Origin: Actinocatenispora comari | Lineage (GTDB): Bacteria; Actinomycetota; Actinomycetes; Mycobacteriales; Micromonosporaceae | NCBI RefSeq assembly: GCF_017312725.1 | Contig: NZ_BOPO01000002.1 | Coordinates: 124,001 to 188,000, forward strand | Direction: 5' to 3' | Length of the DNA stretch: 64,000 nt | Part shown: positions 1 through 7,798 of the stretch, one piece after another | Layout of the letters: each line of letters opens with the position of its first letter | Numbering within the stretch: the first letter of the stretch is position 1 | The notes under the pieces: model-generated | Seen by the model: only the letters and a program-made list of their open reading frames with translations | What the model was told of the DNA's origin: nothing | Database searches by the model: none | Program-made: the position numbers and the translations under genes

Positions 1-503
1 GGCCGGTGCGCTCCGTCGGTCAGCCGGGGTGGCCGCACGATCGTCCAGTCCGTGTCGCTCGCCCGTACCTGGTCGTCGGACCGCCGGGTGTCGTTGAACC
101 CCTCCCGCAGCAGGCGGCCGAGCAGCGGCTTGACCACCAGCCGGTTGAGCAGGTTGTCGCCCGCGTCGACGTAGGCGCCGTTGGCGCTGACCACGACCAG
201 CCGGCGCACCCCGGTGGCGGCCATCGCGGCCAGCTCGGCGCGGGTGCCGTCGGAGCACACGGTGGTCGGGCCCCGGCCGCGCGGGCCGAGCGCGGACACC
301 ACCGCGTCCGAGCCGTCCACCGCCGGGGTGACGCCGTCGGGTTCGAGCACCGCGGCGGTGTGCACCCGCAGCGCCGGAGTGGCGGCCACGTCGAGCCGGG
401 CCGGGTCGCGGACCACGGCGACGACCTTGTGCCCCGCTTCGAGCGCCTGCCGTACGACGTGGGTACCGATGCGGCCGGTTGCGCCGAAGACGGTGATCTG
501 CAT
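1..503 (-). CDS. NAD(P)H-binding Rossmann protein (NmrA/SDR-like), C-terminus cut by window edge
   Basis: Reading back from an ATG at 501-503 gives an uninterrupted frame to the window edge (about 167 residues). It opens with a beta strand and the dinucleotide-binding motif GATGRIG at residues 7-13, then a VVRDPARL strand-turn, as in atypical short-chain dehydrogenases of the NAD(P)H-binding (NmrA-like) family. These act as NADPH sensors or quinone/flavin reductases in the cytosol. The substrate cannot be told. The gene is divergent from a tetR-type gene, with a long inverted repeat between them, so it is probably the regulator's target. The stop codon lies outside the window. Confidence 0.85.
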   Translation of the reverse strand, partial: MQITVFGATGRIGTHVVRQALEAGHKVVAVVRDPARLDVAATPALRVHTAAVLEPDGVTPAVDGSDAVVSALGPRGRGPTTVCSDGTRAELAAMAATGVRRLVVVSANGAYVDAGDNLLNRLVVKPLLGRLLREGFNDTRRSDDQVRASDTDWTIVRPPRLTDGAHR

Positions 504-517
504 GAGCGCGCCCTTCT

Positions 518-563
518 GGTTAGTGAGTGCTCACCCACCTAGTATGGTGAGCAACCACTAACC
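518..563. promoter_or_regulatory. Inverted-repeat operator between the divergent Rossmann-protein and tetR genes
   Basis: Two 18-bp arms, GGTTAGTGAGTGCTCACC (518-535) and GGTGAGCAACCACTAACC (546-563), are reverse complements at 16 of 18 positions, separated by 10 bp. The left arm is itself partly palindromic (GTGAG-TG-CTCAC). The element covers a TAGTAT -10-like box at 540-545. This is the expected layout for autoregulation by the adjacent TetR protein. Confidence 0.75.
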
Positions 564-578
564 CGTCAAGGAGGAACC

Positions 579-1232
579 GTGCCGAGCACTCCCGACCGCG
601 AGACCCGGGCACCCGGCGACACCCCGGAACGCGCCGGCACCCGGCCGCGCGGCGGTACCCGGGACCGGATCCTCGACGCGGCGGCCCAGGTGATGCACCG
701 GGACGGGCTCGCCCGCTCCACCACCAAGCAGATCGCCCGCGCGGCCGGCTACTCCGAGGCCACCCTGTACAAGCACTTCGACGACAAGACCGACCTGTTC
801 CTCGCGGTGCTCAAGGAGCGGCTGCCCCCGCTCGGCGGGTTGCTCGCCGCCGAACCGGACGGCTCGCTGCGCGACAACCTGGTCGCCATCGCCGCCCGCA
901 CGCAGGCCTTCTACCACGACAGCTACCCGATCGGCGCGTCGCTGTTCTCCGAGCCGACGCTGCTCGCCGCGCACCGGGCCGAGCTGGAGCGTCGCGGCGC
1001 CGGCCCGCACAAACCGGTCGACGGCCTCACCGGGTACCTGCGTGCCGAGCAGCGCGCCGGCCGGATCCGCGCCGACGCCGACTGCGCCGCGGCGGCCCAG
1101 CTGCTGATCGGTGGCTGCCTGCACCACGCGTTCCTGGACACGTTCGCGCAGCGCGAGTTCGACCCGGGCCGAGCCGAGCACCGGGCCGCGGCCCTCGTCG
1201 ACACCCTGCTCGCCGGCCTGACCCCGGCGTGA
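579..1232 (+). CDS. TetR/AcrR family transcriptional regulator
   Basis: A 217-residue cytosolic repressor. An N-terminal helix-turn-helix at about residues 25-70 ([16 protein letters not shown] ... [20 protein letters not shown]) matches the TetR consensus, including the recognition-helix end TLYKHF. The rest is the variable ligand and dimerisation domain. The start is GTG at 579, preceded by AAGGAGG at 568-574. It is divergent from the Rossmann-fold gene, across a 46-bp inverted repeat that it probably binds. The inducer is unknown. Confidence 0.93.
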   Translation: MPSTPDRETRAPGDTPERAGTRPRGGTRDRILDAAAQVMHRDGLARSTTKQIARAAGYSEATLYKHFDDKTDLFLAVLKERLPPLGGLLAAEPDGSLRDNLVAIAARTQAFYHDSYPIGASLFSEPTLLAAHRAELERRGAGPHKPVDGLTGYLRAEQRAGRIRADADCAAAAQLLIGGCLHHAFLDTFAQREFDPGRAEHRAAALVDTLLAGLTPA

Positions 1233-1443
1233 CCCCGCCCGCGGGGGCGCTCGTCCGACCGTGGGATGCCGGGTCCGACGCTCGGCCAACCCCCGCCCGG
1301 ATTTCGGCGTTCCGGCCGGCCGGGCGCACCGTTGCTGCGAGCCTCGGCAGAGGACCCCGCCACGTCGTCACCGGGCCGTACGAAACGGTGTCGCGGCCGG
1401 TCCTTGCCTGCACAGAGCCGGGCTCGCATCAACGGGAGGCGTC

Positions 1444-2271
1444 ATGGGCTACGTGACCGTCGCGGACGGGACGGAGATCTACTACAAGGACTGGGGCAGC
1501 GGGCAACCCGTCGTGTTCAGTCACGGCTGGCCGCTCAGCGCGGACGCCTGGGAGGACCAGTTGCTGTGCGTGGCGGAGAACGGGTACCGCGGCGTCGCGC
1601 ACGACCGGCGCGGCCACGGCCGCTCGTCGAAGGTATGGCACGGGTACGACTACGACACGTTCGCCGACGACCTCGCCGCGCTGATCGAGAAGCTCGACCT
1701 GCGCGACGTGGTCCTCGTCGCGCACTCGATGGGCGGTGGCGAGATCGCCCGGTACGTCGGGCGGCACGGCACCGCCCGGATCGCCAAGATGGTCATGATC
1801 GGTGCGGTGCCGCCGCTGATGCTCAAGACCGGCAGCAACCCGGACGGGCTGCCGATGGAGGTCTTCGACGGCATCCGGGACGGCATCCGCAACGGGCGGG
1901 CGCAGTTCTGGCGCGACTTCACCGAACCGTTCTTCGGCGCGAACCGGCCGGGGAACAAGGTCACCCAGGGCAACAAGGACGACTTCTGGCGCATCGCGAT
2001 GCAACAGACGATCAAGGGCGCGATCGACTGCGTGGCGCAGTTCTCCGAGACCGACTTCACGCCGGACCTGCGCAAGATCGACGTACCGACGCTGCTGGTG
2101 CACGGTGACGACGACCAGATCGTGCCGATCGGGCCGGCATCGCAGAAGGCCGCGACGATCATCCCGAACGCGACCCTCAAGGTGTACCCGGGCGCCTCGC
2201 ACGCGCTGGCCAGCGTCGCCGGCACCCGCGAGCAGTTCAACACCGACCTGCTGGACTTCCTCGAGAGCTGA
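1444..2271 (+). CDS. Alpha/beta hydrolase, non-haem chloroperoxidase/esterase type
   Basis: 275 residues. The nucleophile elbow AHSMGGGE places the catalytic serine near residue 95. The acid lies in HGDDDQIVP (about 222-224) and the histidine in GASHALA (about 253). [12 protein letters not shown] supplies the oxyanion HG motif. The sequence follows the cofactor-free chloroperoxidase branch, which hydrolyses esters and can form peracids. The ATG at 1444 follows GGGAGGCGTC; the frame is open further upstream but has no ribosome site there. No neighbour fixes the natural substrate. Probably a cytosolic monocistronic gene. Confidence 0.9.
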   Translation: MGYVTVADGTEIYYKDWGSGQPVVFSHGWPLSADAWEDQLLCVAENGYRGVAHDRRGHGRSSKVWHGYDYDTFADDLAALIEKLDLRDVVLVAHSMGGGEIARYVGRHGTARIAKMVMIGAVPPLMLKTGSNPDGLPMEVFDGIRDGIRNGRAQFWRDFTEPFFGANRPGNKVTQGNKDDFWRIAMQQTIKGAIDCVAQFSETDFTPDLRKIDVPTLLVHGDDDQIVPIGPASQKAATIIPNATLKVYPGASHALASVAGTREQFNTDLLDFLES

Positions 2272-2342
2272 CCGCCGGCAGGGTCGTACCGGTGTGTCAC
2301 CATCGCCGGACGGCGACGGCGGCCACCGGAGGACATCCCGCG

Positions 2343-2801
2343 ATGAGCGTGACGATCTGGTTCACCCAGGTGACACCCGAGCAGCTGGCGACCGCCCGCG
2401 ACGATCCGGAGTGGGCCTGGGACCAGGACTGGGACGGCGACGTTCCCGGCGCCGACCTGGACAGCAGCTGGCCGGGGCTGGAACACCTGTTCGGGCGCGC
2501 CGGCGTCGGCATCGACATCCTGGGCGCCGGCGGCGAACCGGTCGACGACGACGGCACGCTGTTCGCCTGGGCGCCCGACGAGGTCGAGCACGTGGCGACG
2601 GTGTTGCGCGACACCAGCTGGGAGCAGTTGGCCGCGCACTACGACCCGGCCGAGCTGAGCCGGCTGGAGGTGTACCCCGGCCGGCACCTGTGGGCGGCCG
2701 ACGACCTCGAACCGCTGCGCTGGGGTTACCAGGCGCTCACCGCGTTCTTCGCCACGGTGTCCGCGGCGCGCGCCCCCGCGCTGATGTTCTTCTCGTTCTG
2801 A
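2343..2801 (+). CDS. DUF1877 (YfbM-like) family protein
   Basis: 152 residues, acidic, without signal peptide or membrane segment. The N-terminus MSVTIWFTQVTPEQL and the C-terminal pattern around LRWGYQALTAFFATVSAARAPALMFF resemble the DUF1877/YfbM family of small cytosolic proteins of unknown function. A GGAGGA box precedes the ATG. It stands alone between a hydrolase gene and the convergent acetoacetyl-CoA synthetase gene, and is closed by a strong hairpin. Confidence 0.75.
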   Translation: MSVTIWFTQVTPEQLATARDDPEWAWDQDWDGDVPGADLDSSWPGLEHLFGRAGVGIDILGAGGEPVDDDGTLFAWAPDEVEHVATVLRDTSWEQLAAHYDPAELSRLEVYPGRHLWAADDLEPLRWGYQALTAFFATVSAARAPALMFFSF

Positions 2802-2810
2802 CCGGCACGA

Positions 2811-2842
2811 TCCGGCGGCCGGCAGACACCGGCCACCGGATC
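2811..2842. terminator. Bidirectional hairpin terminator
   Basis: ATCCGGCGGCCGG (2811-2823) and CCGGCCACCGGAT (2830-2842) pair with one mismatch around a 6-nt loop. It lies between the stop codons of the two convergent genes ending at 2801 and 2857. Confidence 0.7.
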
Positions 2843-2856
2843 CGGGCCCGGCGGGG

Positions 2857-4860
2857 TCAGCCCTGGCGTTCCCGGGCGAGCTGCTCGAACGCGGACAGCG
2901 ACTCCGGGTTGGCCAGCGCGCCCTTCGCGGCGGCCGAGTCGGCCGGCGTGCCGGTCAGGATCCGCTTGACCGGCACCTCCAGCTTCTTCGCCGACAGCGT
3001 GTGCGGCACCGCCGGCACCTGGTAGATCGCGTCCGGTACGTGCCGGGGCGACAGGTTGGACCGCAGCGCGGTGTTGATGGTGCGGCGCAGCTCGTCGTCC
3101 AGCTCGACGCCGGCCGCCGGCACCACGAACAGCAGCAGCTCGCCGGCACCGCCCTCGTCGTCCTCCAGGTGCACCACGACCGAGTCCGCGACCTGCGGCA
3201 ACCCCTCGACGACCGAGTAGAACTCGGCGGTACCCAGCCGTACCCCGCCGCGGTTGAGCGTGGCGTCGGACCGGCCGGTGATCAGGCAGGTGCCGCGGGA
3301 GGTGATGGTGATCCAGTCGCCGTGCCGCCACACCCCCGGAAACACCGAGAAGTACGCGTCGCGGTACCGGGAGTCGTCGGTGTCGCCCCAGAAACCGACC
3401 GGCATCGACGGCATCGGCCGGGTGATGACCAGCTCGCCGAGCTGGTCGCGCTGCGGGGTTGCGTTGGCGTCGAACGACTCCACCGCGCAGCCCAGGCAGC
3501 GGCCGGAGATCTCCCCCTCGTACACCGGCAGCAGCGGCGAGCCGCCGACGAAGCCGGTACAGACGTCGGTACCGCCGGAGAACGACGACAGCAGCACGTC
3601 GGCGCCGACGTTGTCGTACACCCAGCGGAAGCCCTCCGGCGGCAGCGGCGCACCGGTGGAGCCGACGCCGCGGATCCGGCCGAGGTCGACCAGCTCCTTG
3701 GGGACGAGCTCCGCCTTGCGGCAGGACAGCAGGAACGGCGCGGAGGTGCCGAAGAACGTCACCCCGGTCTCGGCCGCGAGCCGCCACAGCGCACCGAGGT
3801 CGGGATGGCCGGGATTCCCGTCGTACAGCACGATCGCGGCCCCCACCGCCGGCGCGCTGACCAGGTAGTTCCACATCATCCAGCCGGTGGTGGAGAACCA
3901 GAAGAACCGGTCGCCGGGGCCGAGGTCGACGTGCAGCGCGTGCGACTTGACGTGTTCGAGCAGGATGCCGCCGTGGCCGTGCACGATCGGCTTCGGCAGC
4001 CCCGTCGTCCCCGACGAGTAGAGCACGTAGAGCGGGTGGTCGAAGCCCACCTGCTCGAACTCCAGCGGCCCGGCCTCGGCGGTGAACTCCTGCCAGGACA
4101 GCGCATCCGGCACCGGCGCCACACCGTCCAGATAGGACAGTATGACGGTGTGCCGGACGCTGGGCAGCGCGGCGCGGATCGCCGCGACCTCGGCGGTACG
4201 GTCGATCGCCTTCCGGCCGTACTGGTAGCCGTCGACCGCGACGAGCACCGTCGGCTCGATCTGCTGCCACCGGTCGCAGACGCTGCGGGTACCGAACTCC
4301 GGCGCGCAGCTGGAGAACACCGCGCCCAGACTCGCGGTGGCCAGCAGCAGCACCACCGTCTCCGGCACGTTCGGCAGGTACGCCGCGACCCGGTCGCCCG
4401 TGCCGACACCGAGCCGCTGCAGGCCGGCCCGGGCGCGGGCCACCTGGTCGCGCAGCTGCGCGGCGGTCAGCTCGACCGGGCCGCGGCTCTGCGACCGGCC
4501 GATCACCGCGAGGTCGTCGTCGGCCAGGCCGGGCATCGCGAGCACCCGCTGCGCGTAGTTCAGCCGCGCCGCCGGGAACCAGCGGGCGCCGGGCATCCGG
4601 TCCTCGGCCAGCGCCGGGCCGGCCGGCACGCCGGGCGTGAGGTCGAAGTACTCCCAGACCGACGACCAGAAGCCGGGCAGATCGGTCACCGACCAGTCGT
4701 ACAGCTCCGCGTAGCCGGCGAAGTCGTGCCCGCGGTGCTCGCGCAGCCAGCGCAGGTAGTCACCGACGCGGGTACGGTCGGCGACGTCCGCCGGCGGCCG
4801 CCACAGCACCGTGCCGGTCCCGTCCGCCGCGCCGGTCGCGTCCTGGTCGATCCCGCCCAT
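2857..4860 (-). CDS. aacS: Acetoacetate-CoA ligase (acetoacetyl-CoA synthetase)
   Basis: 667 residues from the ATG at 4860, which has GAGGAGG just upstream; in-frame starts up to 4926 are less likely. It is an adenylate-forming enzyme: the N-terminal acetyl-CoA-synthetase cap is followed by the AMP-binding loop YSSGTTGLPKPIVHGHGG (about 281-298), then SFSGGTDVCTGFVGG and the adenylation motif HGDWITITSRGTCLITGRSDATLNRGG. The C-terminal lid carries the acylatable lysine region TLSAKKLEVPVKRIL. The extended FWSSVWEYFDL start and GTDVC stretch are typical of acetoacetate-specific members. It activates acetoacetate in the cytosol for lipid or polyhydroxyalkanoate metabolism. Confidence 0.92.
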   Translation of the reverse strand: MGGIDQDATGAADGTGTVLWRPPADVADRTRVGDYLRWLREHRGHDFAGYAELYDWSVTDLPGFWSSVWEYFDLTPGVPAGPALAEDRMPGARWFPAARLNYAQRVLAMPGLADDDLAVIGRSQSRGPVELTAAQLRDQVARARAGLQRLGVGTGDRVAAYLPNVPETVVLLLATASLGAVFSSCAPEFGTRSVCDRWQQIEPTVLVAVDGYQYGRKAIDRTAEVAAIRAALPSVRHTVILSYLDGVAPVPDALSWQEFTAEAGPLEFEQVGFDHPLYVLYSSGTTGLPKPIVHGHGGILLEHVKSHALHVDLGPGDRFFWFSTTGWMMWNYLVSAPAVGAAIVLYDGNPGHPDLGALWRLAAETGVTFFGTSAPFLLSCRKAELVPKELVDLGRIRGVGSTGAPLPPEGFRWVYDNVGADVLLSSFSGGTDVCTGFVGGSPLLPVYEGEISGRCLGCAVESFDANATPQRDQLGELVITRPMPSMPVGFWGDTDDSRYRDAYFSVFPGVWRHGDWITITSRGTCLITGRSDATLNRGGVRLGTAEFYSVVEGLPQVADSVVVHLEDDEGGAGELLLFVVPAAGVELDDELRRTINTALRSNLSPRHVPDAIYQVPAVPHTLSAKKLEVPVKRILTGTPADSAAAKGALANPESLSAFEQLARERQG

Positions 4861-4939
4861 ACCGCCTCCTCGCATCACCCCGTCGTGACCGGCCCCCATC
4901 TTGCCCACCCACGCCTCCCCCGTCACCCCCGGCTATGCC

Positions 4940-4945
4940 TAGGCT
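4940..4945 (+). promoter_or_regulatory. -10 box for a leaderless transcript (RHH gene)
   Basis: TAGGCT lies 6 nt before the ATG at 4952 and there is no ribosome binding site, so transcription should start at or next to the start codon. Confidence 0.6.
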
Positions 4946-4951
4946 GGGCAC

Positions 4952-5134
4952 ATGGACAAGGTGCGCACGAGCGTCTATCTCAGTCGCGCGCAGATGGATG
5001 GACTCAAGGAAATGGCCCGTTCGACCGGCCGGTCTCGAAACCAACTCATCCGAGAAGGCATCGATCTCGCGCTGCTGAGAGTGGCCGACACGTCCGGACC
5101 GACGCCGCGCGGCCCGGATCACGCTACTTCTTGA
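4952..5134 (+). CDS. Ribbon-helix-helix (CopG/Arc-type) DNA-binding protein
   Basis: 60 residues. The N-terminal 45 read as one ribbon-helix-helix unit: the strand RTSVYLSRAQMDGL, helix A KEMARSTGRS, and helix B RNQLIREGIDLALLRV. Dimers of such proteins bind operators through the paired strand, and many are antitoxins or plasmid/ICE copy regulators. No toxin gene follows; the 3' end overlaps the convergent GntR gene by 11 bp. Base composition from here to 5.9 kb is less GC-rich than the flanks, which hints at transfer. Confidence 0.75.
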   Translation: MDKVRTSVYLSRAQMDGLKEMARSTGRSRNQLIREGIDLALLRVADTSGPTPRGPDHATS

Positions 5135-5366
5135 CGAAGGTGCCCCGGCCCTGCACCACCGTGACCAAACCTTCCGAGACGAGCAACTGGACGGCGCGGC
5201 GAGCGGTCAGCCGCGAGACGCCGCTCGCTTGCACGATGCCGGACTCTGACGGCAACCGATAGCCGGGCTGCACCTCACCGGCCTTGATCGCAGACCGGAG
5301 CACGTCGGCCACCTGCTCGTACAGGGGCTCGACCCGATCGGGATCCACCCCCGAGAAGTCGACCAT
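5124..5366 (-). CDS. Minimal GntR-type winged-helix regulator
   Basis: 80 residues: a GntR DNA-binding domain and nothing else. PLYEQVADVLRSAIKAGEVQPGYRLPSE and SRLTARRAVQLLVSEGLVTVVQGRGTFV are the signature halves of the winged helix. The usual effector domain is absent although the stop is clean. Stand-alone or near-stand-alone GntR proteins such as KorSA of pSAM2-type elements control conjugative transfer genes. It is divergent from the 84-residue gene at 5534, across a region with a perfect 12-bp palindrome. Confidence 0.85.
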   Translation of the reverse strand: MVDFSGVDPDRVEPLYEQVADVLRSAIKAGEVQPGYRLPSESGIVQASGVSRLTARRAVQLLVSEGLVTVVQGRGTFVKK

Positions 5367-5424
5367 GCCCCGAGGCTATGGCGTACATCGATGCCATGAT
5401 CTCTAGATCTGTCATGAGCCCGGA

Positions 5425-5436
5425 GTAGACGTCTAC
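5425..5436. promoter_or_regulatory. 12-bp perfect palindrome, probable GntR operator
   Basis: GTAGACGTCTAC is its own reverse complement and lies in the divergent region between the GntR gene and the gene at 5534. A second TCTAGA-centred near-palindrome sits about 20 bp away at 5400-5411. The spacing suggests autoregulation and control of the small-gene pair. Confidence 0.5.
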
Positions 5437-5475
5437 AGATGAGTTGGTTATCGTGATGGCGTCAGCGCACAAAGC

Positions 5476-5509
5476 GACCCTCGGACACCGGTCGGGGCGC
5501 CCGAGGGTC
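5476..5509 (+). terminator. Hairpin in the leader of the 84-residue gene (attenuator-like)
   Basis: GACCCTCG (5476-5483) pairs with CGAGGGTC (5502-5509) around an 18-nt loop, about 25 nt before the ATG at 5534. It could attenuate the transcript or mark an upstream terminator. No U-tract follows. Confidence 0.4.
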
Positions 5510-5533
5510 TGACCGCTCGTGAAGGGAGCGGAC

Positions 5534-5788
5534 ATGTCCAAGCCTACGGCCACGTACGTGCTCTCGGCGGACGACATCAGAGCAGGCGATCAGGTCTTCA
5601 TCGCCCCCCGCGCCGGGATTCATGGACACGGATGTTGGTGGGCGATGGTCGTCTCCACGATGCCCGCACTGGTCAATGGTGCGGTCTATCTGCGCGTCGT
5701 GCCGGTCGACGACATCGAGACCGGCACCGCGACGCCGAAGGTCTTCTACGCGCGGATCTCCGGCTTGCTGGTCCGGCGGATGCCGTGA
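5534..5788 (+). CDS. Small unknown protein, 84 residues, next to GntR
   Basis: I do not recognise this protein. The ATG at 5534 is chosen because GAAGGGAGC lies 5-8 nt upstream. It has no signal peptide. The sequence is rich in predicted beta strands (AGDQVFIAPRAG, CWWAMVVSTM, AVYLRVVPVDD, KVFYARISGLLVRR), consistent with a small barrel. It is divergent from the minimal GntR gene, and its stop codon overlaps the start of a 28-residue membrane peptide gene, so the two are translationally coupled. The arrangement recalls the accessory genes beside KorSA-like regulators of actinobacterial integrative elements. Confidence 0.7.
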   Translation: MSKPTATYVLSADDIRAGDQVFIAPRAGIHGHGCWWAMVVSTMPALVNGAVYLRVVPVDDIETGTATPKVFYARISGLLVRRMP

Positions 5789-5871
5789 CTATCCCGATCG
5801 CGCTGGGTTGGACGTTTTCACTGGTACTAGCCTTCGTTCTCGGCATGTGCTGCGCACATCGGCAGCGATAG
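5785..5871 (+). CDS. 28-residue single-span membrane peptide, coupled to the upstream gene
   Basis: GTG at 5785 overlaps the preceding TGA (GTGA). The peptide MTIPIALGWTFSLVLAFVLG continues with CCAHRQR. It is one hydrophobic span with two cysteines and a basic cytoplasmic-type end. The 4-bp overlap and the clear hydrophobic profile argue that it is real despite its size. Function unknown; it could be a small membrane partner of the 84-residue protein. Confidence 0.5.
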   Translation: MTIPIALGWTFSLVLAFVLGMCCAHRQR

Positions 5872-5876
5872 GGCGG

Positions 5877-6380
5877 TCAGGCGGTGCGGGACTGGGCTAT
5901 GGCGTCGCGGCGGGCGAGGCGGTGCTTGCGGCGGATCTCGGCCTCACGCTGCCGGCGCTCGTCGTCGGCGGTCTCCGGCAGTACCGGCGGGATCGACCGC
6001 GGCCTGCCGTCCGCGTCGATGCCGACGAACACCAGGTAGGCGGTGGCCACCTCGACCGGCTCGGTACCGGCGGTGTCCCAGCGCTCGGCCACCACCCGGA
6101 CGCCGACCTCCAGCGACGAGCTGCCGGTCCAGTTCACCGCGGCGTGCGCGTGCACCAGGTCACCCACCCGTACGGGTGCCGCGAAGACGATCTCGTCGAT
6201 GGCCGCGGTGACGGCGTTGCCGCCGGAGTGGCGGGCCGCGGCGGCGCCGGCGGCGTCGTCCACGAACTTCATGATCACGCCACCGTGCACCGTTCCGTAC
6301 AGGTTGACGTCGGCGGCGGTCATGATCCGACTGAGGGTTACCCGGGAGTACGACGTCGGTTTGCCAGCGAGCAGGTTCAT
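5877..6380 (-). CDS. Acyl-CoA thioesterase, hotdog fold (BACH/YciA type)
   Basis: 167 residues from the ATG at 6380. The hotdog signature MTAADVNLYGTVHGGVIMKFVDDAAGAAAARHSGG contains the active-site Asn and Asp of YciA/BACH thioesterases, followed by the strands VRVGDLVHAHAAVNWTGSSSLEVGVRVVAE. It hydrolyses acyl-CoA to free acid and CoA in the cytosol. The basic C-terminal helix is a common extension. A TACCGT box lies 7 nt before the ATG, so the mRNA is probably leaderless; the 96 bp of open frame upstream is therefore non-coding. Confidence 0.9.
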   Translation of the reverse strand: MNLLAGKPTSYSRVTLSRIMTAADVNLYGTVHGGVIMKFVDDAAGAAAARHSGGNAVTAAIDEIVFAAPVRVGDLVHAHAAVNWTGSSSLEVGVRVVAERWDTAGTEPVEVATAYLVFVGIDADGRPRSIPPVLPETADDERRQREAEIRRKHRLARRDAIAQSRTA

Positions 6381-6387
6381 GCCTGAC

Positions 6388-6393
6388 ACGGTA
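6388..6393 (-). promoter_or_regulatory. -10 box for leaderless thioesterase mRNA
   Basis: On the minus strand TACCGT is followed by 7 nt and the ATG at 6380. No Shine-Dalgarno sequence is present. Confidence 0.55.
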
Positions 6394-6522
6394 CGGTCGA
6401 GCGTGGGGCCGGTTTTCTCGTCCCGCCCGGCGCCGGACGGCCGCCACACCGCCCGACCCGGCGGGTCGAATCCCATCGGCCCGGGAGGTTATCGCCTCGG
6501 CTCGCTGTCGAGGGAGGCAGAC

Positions 6523-7167
6523 ATGCGACACCTCAGCAGTTTCATCGCCGGGATCGTGATCGCGATCGTCGCCTGGGGAGTGCTGGGTTGGGCTCAGGCC
6601 AAACTCGGCGCCACGGCGGTTTCCGGCATCTCCAGCCACAACTGGGGCACCTACTCGTGGCCGCTGTTGTTCCTCGCGGTCGGCGGCCTGCTGATCGGGT
6701 TGATCGCCTCGACCCGGATCTCGCCGAGCGGTCCGCTGATCGCCGGCATCGGCTACCTGGTGCTGCAGGCGCTGTACGTGCAGTGGCCCGGGTTCCTCAA
6801 CTGGCTGCCGCACAGCGTGGTCGGCCAGACCGACATCTGGACCCGACCGGCCCGCAGCGGCCTGTTCGCGGTACTCGGGTTGACGATGCTGGTCGCGGTC
6901 GCCAGCGTGCGACGCTGGCAGCGCTGGCCGTCGCGGGCCGGTGCCGGCGCGCACGCCGAGCAGGTCGCGCCGGGCCGTACCGGGATGGCCACCGGCACCG
7001 GGGAGGCGGCCGGCGGGCAGTTCCCGCTGTCGGGCAGCCGTCCCGGCTCGCTGACCACCGACGCCGGCACGACCCAGCAGGCCGGCGAGGAGCAGCCGAC
7101 CCGGGTGCAGCCCGGTACCGACGAGCGGGGCGGCCCGTCCATCGGCCGCCCACCGGAGCCGCGCTGA
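6523..7167 (+). CDS. Four-span integral membrane protein (B-4DMT-like) with disordered tail
   Basis: 214 residues. Four hydrophobic spans fill the first 130 residues (about 5-28, 46-62, 68-88, 111-128). They are followed by a hydrophilic Gly/Thr/Pro-rich cytoplasmic tail of about 85 residues. This fits the actinobacterial B-4DMT transporter-like group, whose substrate is unknown. The ATG at 6523 has AGGGAGG upstream. The gene ends at a 43-nt near-perfect palindrome shared with the convergent gene. Confidence 0.75.
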   Translation: MRHLSSFIAGIVIAIVAWGVLGWAQAKLGATAVSGISSHNWGTYSWPLLFLAVGGLLIGLIASTRISPSGPLIAGIGYLVLQALYVQWPGFLNWLPHSVVGQTDIWTRPARSGLFAVLGLTMLVAVASVRRWQRWPSRAGAGAHAEQVAPGRTGMATGTGEAAGGQFPLSGSRPGSLTTDAGTTQQAGEEQPTRVQPGTDERGGPSIGRPPEPR

Positions 7168-7172
7168 GCGTC

Positions 7173-7215
7173 CGCCCACCGTACGGCCGTGCCCGGCACG
7201 GCCGTACGGTGGGCG
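7173..7215. terminator. Long perfect-stem bidirectional terminator
   Basis: A 21-bp arm at 7173-7193 is the exact reverse complement of 7195-7215, with one central base. The core is CGTACGGCCGTG / CACGGCCGTACG. It sits between convergent stops at 7167 and 7247. Confidence 0.85.
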
Positions 7216-7246
7216 CTGCCCCGGACACCCGCGAGCCGGCCGTCGG

Positions 7247-7672
7247 CTACCCCAGCTGAAGCAGGAACCCGAGGACCGCCACGATCACCAGCAGCGCCAG
7301 CGCGCCACTCACGATGAGCACGACACGGTTGGCTGCGCGCAGCCCGCGGCCGGTGCGCTGGGCCCGAGGGTCGGGCTGGAAGCCGACCACGCCCGGCTGG
7401 TAGCGGGAGAACGGGGCCGAGTAGTACAGCACGACCGGCGGCCCCGCGGCGGTGTCGATCAGGATCCGGCAGCCGGCGTCGTGCTGGTAGGGGATGGTGT
7501 ACACGAACCGCAGCTCGTGCCGGCCGCGCGGCAGCGTGAGCCGGCACGGACCGCCGAACGGCAGCGCCGTGGGTGCTCCGTCGTCGACCGACAGCCAGTA
7601 GCTGGCCGGCCGCCGTGCCACTCTGCGGTACGGATCCATCGCGTGGACCAGTACCGGAACTCCCTCGTCCAT
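7247..7672 (-). CDS. Unknown tail-anchored membrane protein
   Basis: 141 residues; family not recognised. Residues 1-95 are strand-rich and soluble (LRFVYTIPYQHDAGCRILID, PPVVLYYSAPFSRYQPG). A single hydrophobic span at about 116-140 ends the chain, suggesting a tail anchor. The N-terminal part resembles the DUF-type beta sandwiches that bind small head groups, but this is a guess. ATG at 7672 is chosen because TACCAT lies 6 nt upstream and no ribosome site is seen. Confidence 0.65.
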   Translation of the reverse strand: MDEGVPVLVHAMDPYRRVARRPASYWLSVDDGAPTALPFGGPCRLTLPRGRHELRFVYTIPYQHDAGCRILIDTAAGPPVVLYYSAPFSRYQPGVVGFQPDPRAQRTGRGLRAANRVVLIVSGALALLVIVAVLGFLLQLG

Positions 7673-7678
7673 GGCGGC

Positions 7679-7684
7679 ATGGTA
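7679..7684 (-). promoter_or_regulatory. -10 box for leaderless transcript of the tail-anchored protein
   Basis: TACCAT on the minus strand, 6 nt before the ATG at 7672. Confidence 0.5.
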
Positions 7685-7749
7685 GGACCCGCGCGCCCGC
7701 AACGGTCCGCAGCGGTACGCGGACGCCCGGCGTCGCGACACCGAACCGA

Positions 7750-7790
7750 CCATCCACAGTGCACCGTTCCGGTCTGTCCACTGTGGATGG
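7750..7790. terminator. 12-bp inverted repeat after the hydrolase gene
   Basis: CCATCCACAGTG (7750-7761) and CACTGTGGATGG (7779-7790) are perfect complements around a 17-nt loop. It follows the stop of the hydrolase (7799) and precedes the next gene in the same direction. It may be a terminator or an operator; the core TCCAC-GTGGA recurs at 43555. Confidence 0.5.
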
Positions 7791-7798
7791 ACGACGGT

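Noticed and set aside
3001-5262. A 753-codon plus-strand frame across acetoacetyl-CoA synthetase
   Set aside because: Antisense shadow; the synthetase on the other strand has all its catalytic motifs.
6450-6500. tRNA-like GGTCGAATCCC string
   Set aside because: No acceptor stem or D-arm could be built around it; it belongs to the spacer before the four-span protein.
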